Shown: positions 7,211-16,611, counted from the first letter of the stretch. The stretch: 35,270 nucleotides of DNA from JBNFVY01 sp049943335 (GCF_049943335.1 NZ_JBNFVY010000017.1:1-35270), one strand, 5' to 3'. Notes: generated from the letters alone by a model not told the origin. Numbers and translations are program-made.

Positions 7211-8230
7211 TCAGGCGCCGCCGCTTGTGATGTCAGCCAAGAGCTTCAGCTTGGACAGCGCCGCGCCGCTGTCGATGCTTTCTGCAGCAAGTTCAACGCC
7301 TTGGGGTAGGGTGCTCACCTTGCCCGCCACCACAAGCGCGCCCGCGGCGTTCAACAGCACCGCATCGCGATAGGCTGATTTTTCGCCCGACAGCACGGCA
7401 CGCATCGCGCGGCCGTTTTCTTCGGGTGTGCCGCCGGTAATCGCCTCGAACGGATGGACGGGCAGGCCCGCGTCTTCGGGGTGCACTTCGGTTTCGCTGA
7501 TCGCGCCATCGCCAAGCTGGGCGACCCAGCTGGTCCCGGTGATGGTCAGCTCGTCCGTGCCATCGCTGCCATGCACCAGCCACGCCGCGTCCGAGCCCAG
7601 CTGTTGCAGCGTTTCGGCCATCGGGCGGATCAGGTCGCGCGAAAATACACCGGTCAGCTGGCGCTTGACCCCGGCGGGGTTGGTCAGCGGGCCGAGGATA
7701 TTGAAGATCGTGCGCGTGCCAAGATCGGCGCGCACCGGCATGACGTGCTTTGTCGCCGGGTGGTGCATGGGCGCCATCATAAAGGCGATGCCCGCCTGCG
7801 CCAGCGCCCGCTCGACCACATCGGCGCCCACCATCACGTCGACCCCGTTCTGGGCCAGCGAATCCGCCGCGCCCGAATTCGACGACAGCTTGCGGTTGCC
7901 GTGCTTGGCCACCGGTACGCCCGCGCCGGCCACGGCAAAGGCGGCGGCGGTGGAAATCTGCAGCGTCGGCTTGCCTGTACCGCCCGTGCCCACGATGTCG
8001 ATGGCCCCGGGGGGGGCCGTGATCTTGACGCAATGGGCGCGCATGACGCCCGCGGCGGCGGCATATTCATCGACCGTTTCGCCCCGCGTGCGCAGCGCCA
8101 TCAACAGCCCGCCGATCTGCGCCGGGCTGGCTTCGCCCTTGAACAGGATGTCAAAGGCCGCTTCGGCTTCGGGGCGGGTAAGGGGCCGGTCGGCGGCGGC
8201 GCCAATCAGGGGTTTGATCGCGTCGCTCAT
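7211..8230 (-). CDS. trpD: Anthranilate phosphoribosyltransferase
   Basis: The 339-aa protein transfers the phosphoribosyl group of PRPP to anthranilate, the second step of tryptophan synthesis. The glycine-rich PRPP/anthranilate motif DIVGTGGTGKPTLQIST is present, followed by KHGNRKLSSNSGAADSLAQN, and further on by the NILGPLTNPAGVKRQLTGVF block. All are hallmarks of TrpD. The start ATG overlaps the trpG stop (ATGA), so the two are translationally coupled. A longer open frame upstream exists but lies inside trpG. In many relatives trpC follows directly; here no trpC is found downstream. Confidence 0.97.
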   Translation of the reverse strand: MSDAIKPLIGAAADRPLTRPEAEAAFDILFKGEASPAQIGGLLMALRTRGETVDEYAAAAGVMRAHCVKITAPPGAIDIVGTGGTGKPTLQISTAAAFAVAGAGVPVAKHGNRKLSSNSGAADSLAQNGVDVMVGADVVERALAQAGIAFMMAPMHHPATKHVMPVRADLGTRTIFNILGPLTNPAGVKRQLTGVFSRDLIRPMAETLQQLGSDAAWLVHGSDGTDELTITGTSWVAQLGDGAISETEVHPEDAGLPVHPFEAITGGTPEENGRAMRAVLSGEKSAYRDAVLLNAAGALVVAGKVSTLPQGVELAAESIDSGAALSKLKLLADITSGGA

Positions 8231-8808
8231 GCTGGCACCTTGATTTCGTTGATAAAATTCTGCAGCATCTGGTGCCCGTGTTCCGAACGGATGCTTTCGG
8301 GGTGGAACTGAACGCCGTGGATCGGCAGATCCTTGTGGGCCAGCCCCATGATGGTGCCATTGTCCAGCGCGGCGGTGATCGTCAAACAATCAGGCAGGCT
8401 GTCGCGATCGACCACCAGCGAATGATAGCGCGTCGCTTCAAAGGGCGACGGCAGCCCGGCAAACACGCTTTGCCCGTCATGGCGGATCGTGCCCATCTTG
8501 CCGTGCACGATTTCATCGCAGCGCACCACCTTGCCGCCAAAAGCCTGTCCGATGGTCTGGTGGCCCAGACAGACCCCCATCAAGGGGATGCGCGCCTCGG
8601 CGGCGGCATGCACCAGCGCCAGTCCGATACCCGCGTCATCGGGGGTGGCCGGGCCCGGCGACAGCAGGATCGCTTCGGGTTTGAGACCCATCGCGTCCTG
8701 CACCGTCAGCGCGTCGTTGCGCCAGACCTTCACGTCTGCCCCAAGTTCGCCCAGATAATGAACGAGGTTATACGTGAAACTGTCGTAATTATCGATCAGA
8801 AGCAGCAT
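8227..8808 (-). CDS. trpG: Anthranilate synthase component II (glutamine amidotransferase)
   Basis: The start at 8808 (MLLLIDNYDSFTYNLVHYLG, 193 aa) matches the family's usual N-terminus; the frame extends six codons further, which is unlikely to be used. This class I amidotransferase supplies ammonia to TrpE. The nucleophile C80 sits in GVCLGHQ, and the His-Glu pair in GVQFHPESI near the C-terminus. It overlaps trpD by four bases. The partner subunit gene trpE lies 1.7 kb away on the same strand, separated by a gene on the opposite strand. Confidence 0.97.
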   Translation of the reverse strand: MLLLIDNYDSFTYNLVHYLGELGADVKVWRNDALTVQDAMGLKPEAILLSPGPATPDDAGIGLALVHAAAEARIPLMGVCLGHQTIGQAFGGKVVRCDEIVHGKMGTIRHDGQSVFAGLPSPFEATRYHSLVVDRDSLPDCLTITAALDNGTIMGLAHKDLPIHGVQFHPESIRSEHGHQMLQNFINEIKVPA

Positions 8809-8936
8809 TGGCCAAGCCTTTGGCAAAAAGGGGTGAACCCGGTTTCAAGTCGCGCTATACATGGGACAAAGGCAGTGACGGGGTCAAGGGCGTGCGGCAA
8901 AAGCCCCCGCCCGTCGGGCAAGAACGGAGTGGTTGC

Positions 8937-10505
8937 ATGGCGCGTGGCGTTATTTCTGGGCTCGTTTGGGGTGTCGTGGTCGGGGTCGCCGGTCTGGTTG
9001 CTGCGAACGAATGGGTCCCGCGCGTGTCGCTGGTGGCCTTTGAACCGCCCGAAGCGGTCGGGCCGCCCGAAGCGGTTGGGCAGCCCGAAGCGGTTGAACC
9101 GCCCAAATCGGTTGAACCGCCCCAATCGGTCGAACCGAGCATCCCATCCGTGCCCGCCGCGCCCGATGCCCCCGTTGAAAGCCCGCCCGCGCTGGACAGT
9201 GTGACAGTTCCCGAAACCGTGATTCCCGGCGCCCCGCCGCAGCCCGATACCGGCGCGCAGACGGGAACGCCGATGGCCCAGACCGCCCCCGCGGCCAAGC
9301 CCGATCCGGCCCCCGCGCCCGGCGGCGACATGCGCGCGCCGCAGCCCGAAACTCAGGCTGACATGGTGACCCCATCCCAGGAAGAGCCGATTATCCCCGG
9401 CCCTGAATCCGTGCCCCCGTCTGCTGGACCGGTCGATGAGGCCCCGCAAACAGCGCAGGTGCCGGTGACACCTGCCGCGCCATCCCCCGCACCCGCACGC
9501 CCCGCTCCCGACGCGGCCGGCGCGCCGCCCGCGCCGCAGATGTCCGATCCGGCGCCCGCCACACCCGCCCCGACAGCCCCCCGCGAACCGGGTCCATCCG
9601 ATATCGTCGAGGCCCCGCAAACCGGCGGGGACGGTGAACAGGTGGCCGTGATGAACGACGACGATCCGCGCATTCTGGACACCCGCGAAGGCACGCTGAG
9701 CGGACAGGCCGGCAACGTGACCGTCGGGCGTTTGCCCAGCATCGGGGCCGACACCGAACCACCCGCCGATGACCGCGCCGACCCGCAGCTGGGCACGACG
9801 GGCGCAACGGGCCAAGCGCTGCTTGACAATGCGCAACCCTTTGACGCGCCGCCCGAATTGCCGATCATGTCGATCATCCTGATCGATCAGGGCGGCGAGA
9901 TTTCCGATGCCGATCTGAACAACCTGCCGTTCCCGATCAGCTTTGCAATCGACGCCAGTCGGCCCGACGCAGCCGAGCGCGCGGCGCGCTATCGCAGCGC
10001 CGGCCAAGAGGTGGTGCTGATCGCAGAATTGCCGACCGGCGCACAGCCGACGGATGCGGCCGTCACCATGAACGCGGCCATTTCGGCGCTTGGCACCGCC
10101 GTGGCTGTCATGGATGTGCCGGGGGCCAAGTTCCAGTCTAGCCGCGCCACCGCCGCGCAGGTGGTCGCGTCGGCGGCGCAGACGGGCCATGGGATCATCA
10201 CCTATGCGCGCGGGTTGAACGCGGCGCAACAGGTGGCCGCGCGCGAAGGGGTTCCGGCGGCCGTGGTGTTCCGCGTCTTTGATGGGGAAGGGCGCTCAGG
10301 CCCGGCGATGACGCGCTATCTGGATCAGGCCGCCTTCCGGGCGGGCCAGACCGACGGGCTGATCACAGTCGGGCATCTGAAAGCGGACACGCTGCAGGCG
10401 CTGGCCGACTGGGCCACCGGCAACCGCGCGGCCGGTGTCACGATGGCGCCGGTATCCACGGTGCTGATGGCGCAGGTGCCTCAGGACGCGCCGCCAGAGC
10501 AGTAG
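8937..10505 (+). CDS. Divergent polysaccharide deacetylase family protein
   Basis: The start at 8937 (MARGVISGLVWGVVVGVAGL, 522 aa) follows a GGAG site and begins with one membrane anchor or uncleaved signal segment (about residues 5-24). A long Pro/Ala/Glu-rich linker covers about residues 35-300. A C-terminal domain (about 310-515) resembles the divergent polysaccharide deacetylase family (DUF610), with PISFAIDASRPDAAERAARY, EVVLIAELPTG and a final TVGHLKADTLQAL. The protein is probably exported and anchored, acting in the envelope; its substrate is unknown. The gene runs against its neighbours trpG and trpE and ends only 3 bp from the end of trpE. Confidence 0.85.
   Translation: MARGVISGLVWGVVVGVAGLVAANEWVPRVSLVAFEPPEAVGPPEAVGQPEAVEPPKSVEPPQSVEPSIPSVPAAPDAPVESPPALDSVTVPETVIPGAPPQPDTGAQTGTPMAQTAPAAKPDPAPAPGGDMRAPQPETQADMVTPSQEEPIIPGPESVPPSAGPVDEAPQTAQVPVTPAAPSPAPARPAPDAAGAPPAPQMSDPAPATPAPTAPREPGPSDIVEAPQTGGDGEQVAVMNDDDPRILDTREGTLSGQAGNVTVGRLPSIGADTEPPADDRADPQLGTTGATGQALLDNAQPFDAPPELPIMSIILIDQGGEISDADLNNLPFPISFAIDASRPDAAERAARYRSAGQEVVLIAELPTGAQPTDAAVTMNAAISALGTAVAVMDVPGAKFQSSRATAAQVVASAAQTGHGIITYARGLNAAQQVAAREGVPAAVVFRVFDGEGRSGPAMTRYLDQAAFRAGQTDGLITVGHLKADTLQALADWATGNRAAGVTMAPVSTVLMAQVPQDAPPEQ
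9045..9134 (+). repeat. 18-bp repeats encoding PPEAVG-type units
   Basis: Five tandem 18-bp units encode PPEAVG, PPEAVG, QPEAVE, PPKSVE and PPQSVE at the start of the Pro-rich linker of the polysaccharide deacetylase family protein. Confidence 0.85.
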
Positions 10506-10508
10506 AGC

Positions 10509-12023
10509 TCAGGTGTTGCGGTCACGGGCAAAGCGGCCCGCGTCTTCGGCCGCCTTGCGGATGGCACGCGATTTGTTGACGGTTTCCATGTATTCAGACT
10601 CGGGGTCGCTGTCATAGACGACGCCGCCCCCGGCCTGGATGTACAGTTTTTCGTCCTTCAGAACAGCGGTGCGCAGGGCGATGCACATGTCCATGTCCCC
10701 GTTGGCGCTGAAATAGCCCAGGCCCCCGGCGTAGACGCCGCGCTTTTCAGGTTCGAGTTCGTCGATGATTTCCATCGCGCGAACTTTCGGCGCGCCCGAC
10801 ACGGTGCCCGCGGGCATGCCAGCGAAAAACGCTGACAGGGCGTCTTGGTCGTCGGCCAGTTCGCCCACCACGTTCGACACGATGTGCATCACGTGGCTGT
10901 AGCGTTCGACGATGAATTCTTCGGTCGGGCGAACCGTGCCGATTTTCGATACCTTGCCGGTGTCATTGCGGCCCAGATCGAGCAGCATGAGGTGTTCGGC
11001 CAGTTCTTTTTCGTCCGACAGCAGGTCCTGTTCCAGCGCGTTGTCTTCTTCGACGGTGGCGCCGCGCGGGCGGGTGCCGGCGATCGGGCGGATCGTGACC
11101 TGTTTGTCGAACACGCGGACCAGGATTTCGGGGCTGGCACCCACCACCTGAAAGCCGCCGAAGTTGAAAAAGAACATGAACGGCGATGGGTTGGTGCGCC
11201 GCAAGCTGCGGTAGAGCGCAAAGGGCGGTAGCGGAAAATCCACCGTCCAGCGCTGCGAGGGCACAACCTGGAAAATATCGCCGGCGCGGATATATTCCTT
11301 CGCCGTTTCAACGGCTTGCAAATAGCCATCATGGGTAAAGTTTGACATTGGCTCGCCCACCGGGGCGGCATCGCCCAGATCGTGCGTGGCGGCGGGCACC
11401 GCGCGTTCCAGATCGCGCACCGCGTCCATGACCCGTTCGGCGGCCTGCGCATAGGCGGCGCGGGCGGACAGCCCCGAGGACACCCAGGCCGGCGAGACCA
11501 CGATCACCTCGCCTTTGACGCCGTCCAGAACGGCCACGACCGATGGACGCATCATCACCGCATCGGGCAGGCCCAGCGGGTCGGGGTTGACGTCGGGCAG
11601 GTGTTCGACCAGGCGGATCATGTCATAGCCCAGATAGCCGAACAGCCCGGCGCTGGCGGCGGGCAGGTCGGCGGGCAGGTCGATCCGGCTTTCCCCGATC
11701 AGCGCGCGCAGGCTCTCCAGCGGCGCGGCGTCTTCGTCAATGAAGGCGTCGGCGTCGATCCGCGCGGTGCGGTTGATCCGGGCCTGATCGCCATGGCATT
11801 GCCAGATCAGGTCGGGCTTCATGCCGACGATTGAATAGCGCCCGCGCACCTCGCCGCCGGTGACGCTTTCCAGCATGAAACTGTCGCGCCGCGCTTCGGC
11901 CAGTTTCAGCATCAGCGACACGGGCGTATCTAGGTCGGCCGCCAGGCGCGCATAAACGATCTGGTTTTCGCCCGCTCCGTAGCCTTTGGCAAAGGCGTCG
12001 AAACCGGGGGTCAAATCGGCCAT
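10509..12023 (-). CDS. trpE: Anthranilate synthase component I
   Basis: The 504-aa protein converts chorismate plus ammonia (from TrpG) into anthranilate. Seen are the N-terminal SFMLESVTGGEVRGRYSIVG segment, which carries the ESV part of the tryptophan-feedback site, the DIFQVVPSQRW block, and chorismate-binding motifs IAGTRPRG, DLGRNDTGKVS, GTVSGAPKVRAMEIIDELE and GGGVVYDSDPESEY. Length and motifs are typical. It begins one base after the stop of the ppiD-like gene and is therefore probably expressed from the same message; no separate promoter or trp leader was seen. Confidence 0.97.
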   Translation of the reverse strand: MADLTPGFDAFAKGYGAGENQIVYARLAADLDTPVSLMLKLAEARRDSFMLESVTGGEVRGRYSIVGMKPDLIWQCHGDQARINRTARIDADAFIDEDAAPLESLRALIGESRIDLPADLPAASAGLFGYLGYDMIRLVEHLPDVNPDPLGLPDAVMMRPSVVAVLDGVKGEVIVVSPAWVSSGLSARAAYAQAAERVMDAVRDLERAVPAATHDLGDAAPVGEPMSNFTHDGYLQAVETAKEYIRAGDIFQVVPSQRWTVDFPLPPFALYRSLRRTNPSPFMFFFNFGGFQVVGASPEILVRVFDKQVTIRPIAGTRPRGATVEEDNALEQDLLSDEKELAEHLMLLDLGRNDTGKVSKIGTVRPTEEFIVERYSHVMHIVSNVVGELADDQDALSAFFAGMPAGTVSGAPKVRAMEIIDELEPEKRGVYAGGLGYFSANGDMDMCIALRTAVLKDEKLYIQAGGGVVYDSDPESEYMETVNKSRAIRKAAEDAGRFARDRNT

Positions 12024-12024
12024 A

Positions 12025-13887
12025 TCAGTTGCCCATCTGGCTGTGCACCGCGTTCAGCGCGGCCTGGTTCAGTGTCACCCCGGCATCGGCGCGGACCGCG
12101 GCGGAAAAGGCCGACAGCAGGTCGTTGGCGACAGACTGGTTGGCCTGACTGGCGATCTGCGTGCGCAGCCGGGCGGCGTCGGCGTTATCTTCGGTTGCGG
12201 GTTTGATCGCATCGACAATGGCGATTGTGACCTGCGGATCGCCTTCGATCACGCCGCTGCGCACCAAGGGGGTGCCTTGCGCGGCGTCGAACAGGTCTTC
12301 GACCAGCCCATCGGGCGTGTCATCAAGGAACCCGGTGCGCTGCAGGTCCTGGACCCGGATCACCCGGCCCGCGTCGGCCAGATCGTCAAAATCGCCGCCG
12401 TCGGCCAGCGCTTTTACGATCGCGTCAGCTTGGGCGGTCAGCCGATCGGTGATTTCCTGCACCTCCCAGGCGGCGACCACCGCATCGCGCACCTTGTCGA
12501 AGGGCTGCAGTTCGGGCGGAGCCTCGGCGTCGAGACGCAGCGCGAACAGCCCGCCATCGTCCAGTTCGCGGACCTCGGGGTAATCGTTTTCACCCACCTC
12601 TGATGCGGCTTCGGCGAAATCCTGATAGGCGGCGATGCCATCGGTTCGGTCCGGGGACCAGCGGATCATGCCCAGTTCCATGCCTTCGGTTTCGGCCAGT
12701 TCTTCCAGTGTAGCGCCGCCCGCCAGCAGATCGTCGATCGGTTCGATCCGGTCCTGAAGTTCGCGCCGGGCCGCCGTGGCCAGGTATTCGTCTTCAAGCG
12801 CGGGGCGCGCGTCTTCGAACGGCACTTCGGCGGCCGGCAGGATCGCGTTGACGCGGAACAGCGCCGGGCCGAGCGCGGTGGGCGCGGGGCCGGCGATGCC
12901 CGGTTCGTCCAGTGCGAACACCGCGTCCGCGGCGCCGTTCAGATCATCGCGGCTGACATCGCCCAGATCCACATCGGCCAGGTCCAGACCGCGCGCGGCC
13001 ACAAGGTCTTCGAAGCTTTGGGTGCCGTCATCGATGGCCGCCTTGGCCGCTTGCGCATCGTCTTCGCTGGCAAAGACCAGCCGTTCGACCAGCCGCCGTT
13101 CGGGGGTGACGTATTCGTCGATCCGGGCCTGATACAGATCACGAAGGTCGGCTTCGTCGATACTGTCGCGGTTCATCACCATTTCGGGCGAAAGCCACGC
13201 ATAGGTGATGTTCTTGGCCGCGGGCAGGGTGAAGTCGTCGGGGTTGGCCTGGTAATAGGCGCGCAGATCTTCGGGCGATGGTTCGGGCAGGGGGGCGTCC
13301 AGATCGTCGGGCCCCAGCGATAGCAAGGCGACATCGCGCCGTTCGCCGATCCAGTCCATGATGGTGCTGGTGTAGGCGGGGGGCATCGGCGCGCCGGGCA
13401 GCACGGCGGATTGCACCAGCAGGCGCGACAGTTCGGCGCGAATCGAGTCTTCGAATTCGGTTGTGGTCAGGCCCGCATTTTGCAGGGCGAACTGGTAGGT
13501 TTCAGCGTTGAAGCGCCCGTCGCCCCCGGCAAAGGCCGAAATGCCGACGATCTGGTCGCGCACCTGTTCATCGCCGACCGACAGGCCGACGCGGCGCGCT
13601 TCTTCTTCCAGCGCGGCCTGTGCGATCAGCCGGTCCAGCACCTGCTGGTCGATGCCGAACTGGCGCGCCTGATCCATGGTAAAGTCCATGCCGGTCTGCG
13701 CCTCGAAGGCTTGCAGTTCCTGTGACAGGCTGCGGGCATAGCGGTTGATGTCGATTTCGGTCTTGCCGACGCTGCCGACCGATCGCACGGTGCCGCCGAA
13801 ATTCGTCGCGCCAAACCCGGCAAGGCCGAGGATCAGCAGCAAGAGCAACCCGCCGCTGAGGATCTTGGTGCCGCCACCTTTTGCCAT
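12025..13887 (-). CDS. ppiD: PpiD/SurA-like periplasmic peptidylprolyl isomerase
   Basis: The 620-aa protein has one N-terminal membrane anchor (about residues 9-28, GGLLLLLILGLAGFGA). A SurA/PpiD-like N-terminal chaperone region follows (about 35-200, with QQVLDRLIAQAALEEEARRVGL), then a parvulin-like part (about 240-370), then a long helical C-terminal part. This architecture fits PpiD, an inner-membrane folding factor facing the periplasm. The parvulin active-site residues are not obvious, so the isomerase activity may be weak or lost. It is preceded by a GAGG site and directly followed by trpE, an arrangement I associate with Rhodobacteraceae. Confidence 0.85.
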   Translation of the reverse strand: MAKGGGTKILSGGLLLLLILGLAGFGATNFGGTVRSVGSVGKTEIDINRYARSLSQELQAFEAQTGMDFTMDQARQFGIDQQVLDRLIAQAALEEEARRVGLSVGDEQVRDQIVGISAFAGGDGRFNAETYQFALQNAGLTTTEFEDSIRAELSRLLVQSAVLPGAPMPPAYTSTIMDWIGERRDVALLSLGPDDLDAPLPEPSPEDLRAYYQANPDDFTLPAAKNITYAWLSPEMVMNRDSIDEADLRDLYQARIDEYVTPERRLVERLVFASEDDAQAAKAAIDDGTQSFEDLVAARGLDLADVDLGDVSRDDLNGAADAVFALDEPGIAGPAPTALGPALFRVNAILPAAEVPFEDARPALEDEYLATAARRELQDRIEPIDDLLAGGATLEELAETEGMELGMIRWSPDRTDGIAAYQDFAEAASEVGENDYPEVRELDDGGLFALRLDAEAPPELQPFDKVRDAVVAAWEVQEITDRLTAQADAIVKALADGGDFDDLADAGRVIRVQDLQRTGFLDDTPDGLVEDLFDAAQGTPLVRSGVIEGDPQVTIAIVDAIKPATEDNADAARLRTQIASQANQSVANDLLSAFSAAVRADAGVTLNQAALNAVHSQMGN

Positions 13888-13923
13888 GTCGTGTCCTCAT
13901 GTTCCCTGCACGTTCGGGACTGT

Positions 13924-15135
13924 CTAGCGGTGGCCCGCGCGCGGCGCAAGCTGGCCCGGCAGGTTTTCAAGCCGTTCGATCAGGGTTGTGATCCCCGCCT
14001 GGTCGATATTGGCAAAGGCGATGCGCAGCTCTTGGCGTCCGGCAGGGTCGCCTTTGGGGCGGAACATGGTGCCGGGCAGCAGCAAGACACCGGCCATGTC
14101 CACCAAGGCGGGGGCCAGATCGGCCGCGTCGATGGCGAACGGGTGGCGCACATAGGCGAAATAGGCCCCGGCGCCCAAAAGATCCCAACCCAGCGGTTTC
14201 AGGCGCGCCATCCCTTGGGCGATGGCGGCGCGCCGGGACAGGATTTCATCGCGCTCGCCCGCCAGCCACGGGCCCAGGTTGCGCATGCCCCACAGCGCGG
14301 CGTGCTGCCCGCTCTGCCCGGCGCAGATCGCTACGGTATCGAGGTACTTTTCCACCTGCGCCAGACGCGCACGCGCGGCCACCAGCGCCCCGACCCGGTG
14401 CCCGGTCAGCCGGTACGCCTTGGAAAAGGAATAGAGCTGGATCAGCGTGTCGTCCCAATCGGGGCGGGTGAACAGGCCATGCGGCGCTCCGCTGGCCGAA
14501 TGGAAATCGCGATAGGTTTCGTCCAGCACCAGCGCGATGCCGTTTGTGCGCGCCAGATCGTAAAAGGCCGCGATCAGCCCGGCGGGATATTCTGCGCCCG
14601 TGGGATTGTTCGGTGTCACCAGCACGATGGCGCGGGTGCGCGCCGTGATACGGGCGCGGGCGGCGTCCAGATCTGGCAGCATGTCATCGCCGCAGGGTAG
14701 CGCAACAGCGCTGACGCCGTTCATATCGGCCCACATTTTATGGTTGAAATACCAAGGGGTTGGCAGCAACACCTCATCCCCTTGGGCGGTCAGGGTGGCC
14801 ATGGCGGCGGCAAAGGCCATGTTGCACCCGCCGGTGATTGCGACCTGCGCAGGGCTGATCTGCCCGCCATAGGCGGCGCGCCACTGGGTGGCCACTTGGG
14901 CGCGCAGATCGGGCAGGCCCAGCACCGGCCCATAGAGGTGCGCGGCGTCATTCGTCAGGATCGTTTCGGCCAGCGCCTGGCGCAGCCCGGCCGGGGGCGG
15001 GGCCACGGGGGCGGCCTGGCTGACATTGATCAACGGGCGGTCGGCGGGAAAGCTTTTGTCGGCAATCCAGCGGCGCGCCTCCATCACCGGGGGCGCGTCG
15101 GTTGCGGCCATGTTTGGGTTGAAAACGCCCGCCAT
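13924..15135 (-). CDS. Class I/II PLP-dependent aminotransferase
   Basis: The 403-aa protein has the fold type I aminotransferase landmarks. These are AITGGCNMAFAAAMATL, the NNPTG motif in LVTPNNPTGAEYP, the cofactor-contacting DETYRDF, and the Schiff-base lysine K239 in YSFSKAYRLTGHRVG. The conserved Arg for the substrate carboxylate should lie in the C-terminal part (QELRIAFANID). Substrate specificity cannot be read; aspartate- or aromatic-type aminotransferases are close by motif. A Shine-Dalgarno-like GAGAGG precedes the start. It lies 30 bp after gpt and 36 bp before ppiD on the same strand. Confidence 0.9.
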   Translation of the reverse strand: MAGVFNPNMAATDAPPVMEARRWIADKSFPADRPLINVSQAAPVAPPPAGLRQALAETILTNDAAHLYGPVLGLPDLRAQVATQWRAAYGGQISPAQVAITGGCNMAFAAAMATLTAQGDEVLLPTPWYFNHKMWADMNGVSAVALPCGDDMLPDLDAARARITARTRAIVLVTPNNPTGAEYPAGLIAAFYDLARTNGIALVLDETYRDFHSASGAPHGLFTRPDWDDTLIQLYSFSKAYRLTGHRVGALVAARARLAQVEKYLDTVAICAGQSGQHAALWGMRNLGPWLAGERDEILSRRAAIAQGMARLKPLGWDLLGAGAYFAYVRHPFAIDAADLAPALVDMAGVLLLPGTMFRPKGDPAGRQELRIAFANIDQAGITTLIERLENLPGQLAPRAGHR

Positions 15136-15165
15136 CTGCCTCTCATTGTGGGGGAAAGCGGCTGG

Positions 15166-15669
15166 TCAGTCTTTGCCGCGATAGGGTTCGACGTATTGCA
15201 GCGCCATGTCCCACGGGAAGAAAATCCAGGTGTCCTGGCTGACTTCGGTGATGAACGTGTCGACCTGCGCGTTGCCTTGCGGCTTGGCATAGACGGTGGC
15301 GAAATGGGCGTTGGGGTAAAGGCTGCGCACCAGTTCCAGCGTTTTGCCGGTGTCGACCAGATCGTCGACCACCAGGATGCCGGTGCCATCGCCCATCATC
15401 GCGGCGTCGGGTGATTTGATCACCTTGGCCGCGTCTCGCGTCTGATGATCATAGCTTTTGACGCTGATCGTATCGACGGTGCGGATGTCCAGTTCGCGCG
15501 CGACGATCATCGCCGGGGCCATGCCGCCGCGGGTGATGGCCACAACCGCGCGCCATGCGCCGCCGTCCGGGCCCTTGCCGTCCAGGCGCCACGCCAGCGC
15601 ACGCGCGTCGCGGTGCAACTGGTCCCAACTGACGTGAAAGCCTTTTTCGTGGGGCAGGAAGTCGGTCAT
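15166..15669 (-). CDS. gpt: Xanthine(-guanine) phosphoribosyltransferase
   Basis: The 167-aa protein salvages xanthine, guanine or hypoxanthine with PRPP. The PRPP-binding motif is ILVVDDLVDTGKTLELV, the expected acidic-acidic-x-x-acidic-T-G-K-T form. Other Gpt-like segments are AVVAITRGGMAPAMIVAREL near the start and WIFFPWDMALQY near the end. Length equals that of typical Gpt. It begins 11 bp after fabI with a GGAG site in the gap, so it is very likely co-transcribed with fabI. Confidence 0.93.
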   Translation of the reverse strand: MTDFLPHEKGFHVSWDQLHRDARALAWRLDGKGPDGGAWRAVVAITRGGMAPAMIVARELDIRTVDTISVKSYDHQTRDAAKVIKSPDAAMMGDGTGILVVDDLVDTGKTLELVRSLYPNAHFATVYAKPQGNAQVDTFITEVSQDTWIFFPWDMALQYVEPYRGKD

Positions 15670-15680
15670 GGCGGGTCTCC

Positions 15681-16487
15681 TCAGCCCTTGGTCAGATCGG
15701 GCGCATCAACGGCCTTCATGCCGACGACGTGATATCCTGCGTCCACGTGATGGGTTTCGCCGGTCACGCCCGCGCCCAGATCCGACAGCAGGTACAGCGC
15801 CGAGCCACCCACATCGTCAATGGTCACGTTGCGCCGCAGGGGCGAGTTGTATTCGTTCCACTTCATGATGTAGCGGAAATCGCCGATGCCGCTGGCCGCA
15901 AGCGTCTTGATCGGGCCGGCGGAAATGGCGTTGCACCTGATGCCGTCCTTGCCCAGATCCTCGGCAATATAGCGCACGCTGGCTTCCAGCGCCGCCTTGG
16001 CCACGCCCATGACGTTGTAATGGGGCATCACGCGTTCGGCGCCATAATAGGTCAGCGTCAGCAGCGACCCGCCATCAGGCATCATCGCGGCGGCGCGTTT
16101 GCACACGGCAGTGAAGGAATAGACCGAAATGTCCATCGACATGGTGAAGTTGTCGCGGCTGGTATCCACGTAGCGCCCGCGCAGTTCGTTCTTGTCGGAA
16201 AAGCCGATGGCGTGGACGACGAAATCCAGCTTGCCCCACTTGGCCTTGAGCGTATCGAACAGCGCATCCATCGACGCTTCGTCCGACACATCGCATTCGA
16301 TCAGTGTATCCGAGCCCAGTGTCTGGGCCAGCGGATCGACCCGTTTCTTGAGCTGTTCGCCCTGGTAGGAAAACGCCAGGTCGGCGCCCTGGGCGGCCAA
16401 CGCTTTGGCAATGCCCCATGCGATCGACCTGTCATTCGCCAGGCCCATGATCAGGCCCCGCTTGCCGTCCATCAGTCCGTTGGTCAT
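15681..16487 (-). CDS. fabI: Enoyl-[acyl-carrier-protein] reductase (NADH)
   Basis: The 268-aa short-chain-dehydrogenase-type enzyme performs the last step of each fatty-acid elongation cycle. It shows the FabI nucleotide motif GLANDRSIAWGIAKAL and catalytic residues Y147, Y157 and K164 in TYYGAERVMPHYNVMGVAK, aligned with Y146/Y156/K163 of the E. coli enzyme. The SAGPIKTLAASGI segment of the substrate loop and C-terminal VTGETHHVDAGYHVVGM are also typical. It is the first gene of a minus-strand series (fabI, gpt, aminotransferase, ppiD, trpE). Its promoter must lie in the 124-bp gap shared with the divergent pdxH. Confidence 0.97.
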   Translation of the reverse strand: MTNGLMDGKRGLIMGLANDRSIAWGIAKALAAQGADLAFSYQGEQLKKRVDPLAQTLGSDTLIECDVSDEASMDALFDTLKAKWGKLDFVVHAIGFSDKNELRGRYVDTSRDNFTMSMDISVYSFTAVCKRAAAMMPDGGSLLTLTYYGAERVMPHYNVMGVAKAALEASVRYIAEDLGKDGIRCNAISAGPIKTLAASGIGDFRYIMKWNEYNSPLRRNVTIDDVGGSALYLLSDLGAGVTGETHHVDAGYHVVGMKAVDAPDLTKG

Positions 16488-16611
16488 TTCTTACCCTCAC
16501 CCACACAAAGCTTCGTTCTGGTTTGCGCGTGGTTTACGGCCTCGCCCCCCTGTTATCAAGCGCATCCGCACCATATACAAAGTCGGCAAGTCATCTATCG
16601 GGAGCGAAGCA

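Noticed and set aside
8272..9204. 310-codon plus-strand frame over trpG and the deacetylase start
   Set aside because: It is antisense to trpG and in the wrong frame over the real deacetylase gene.
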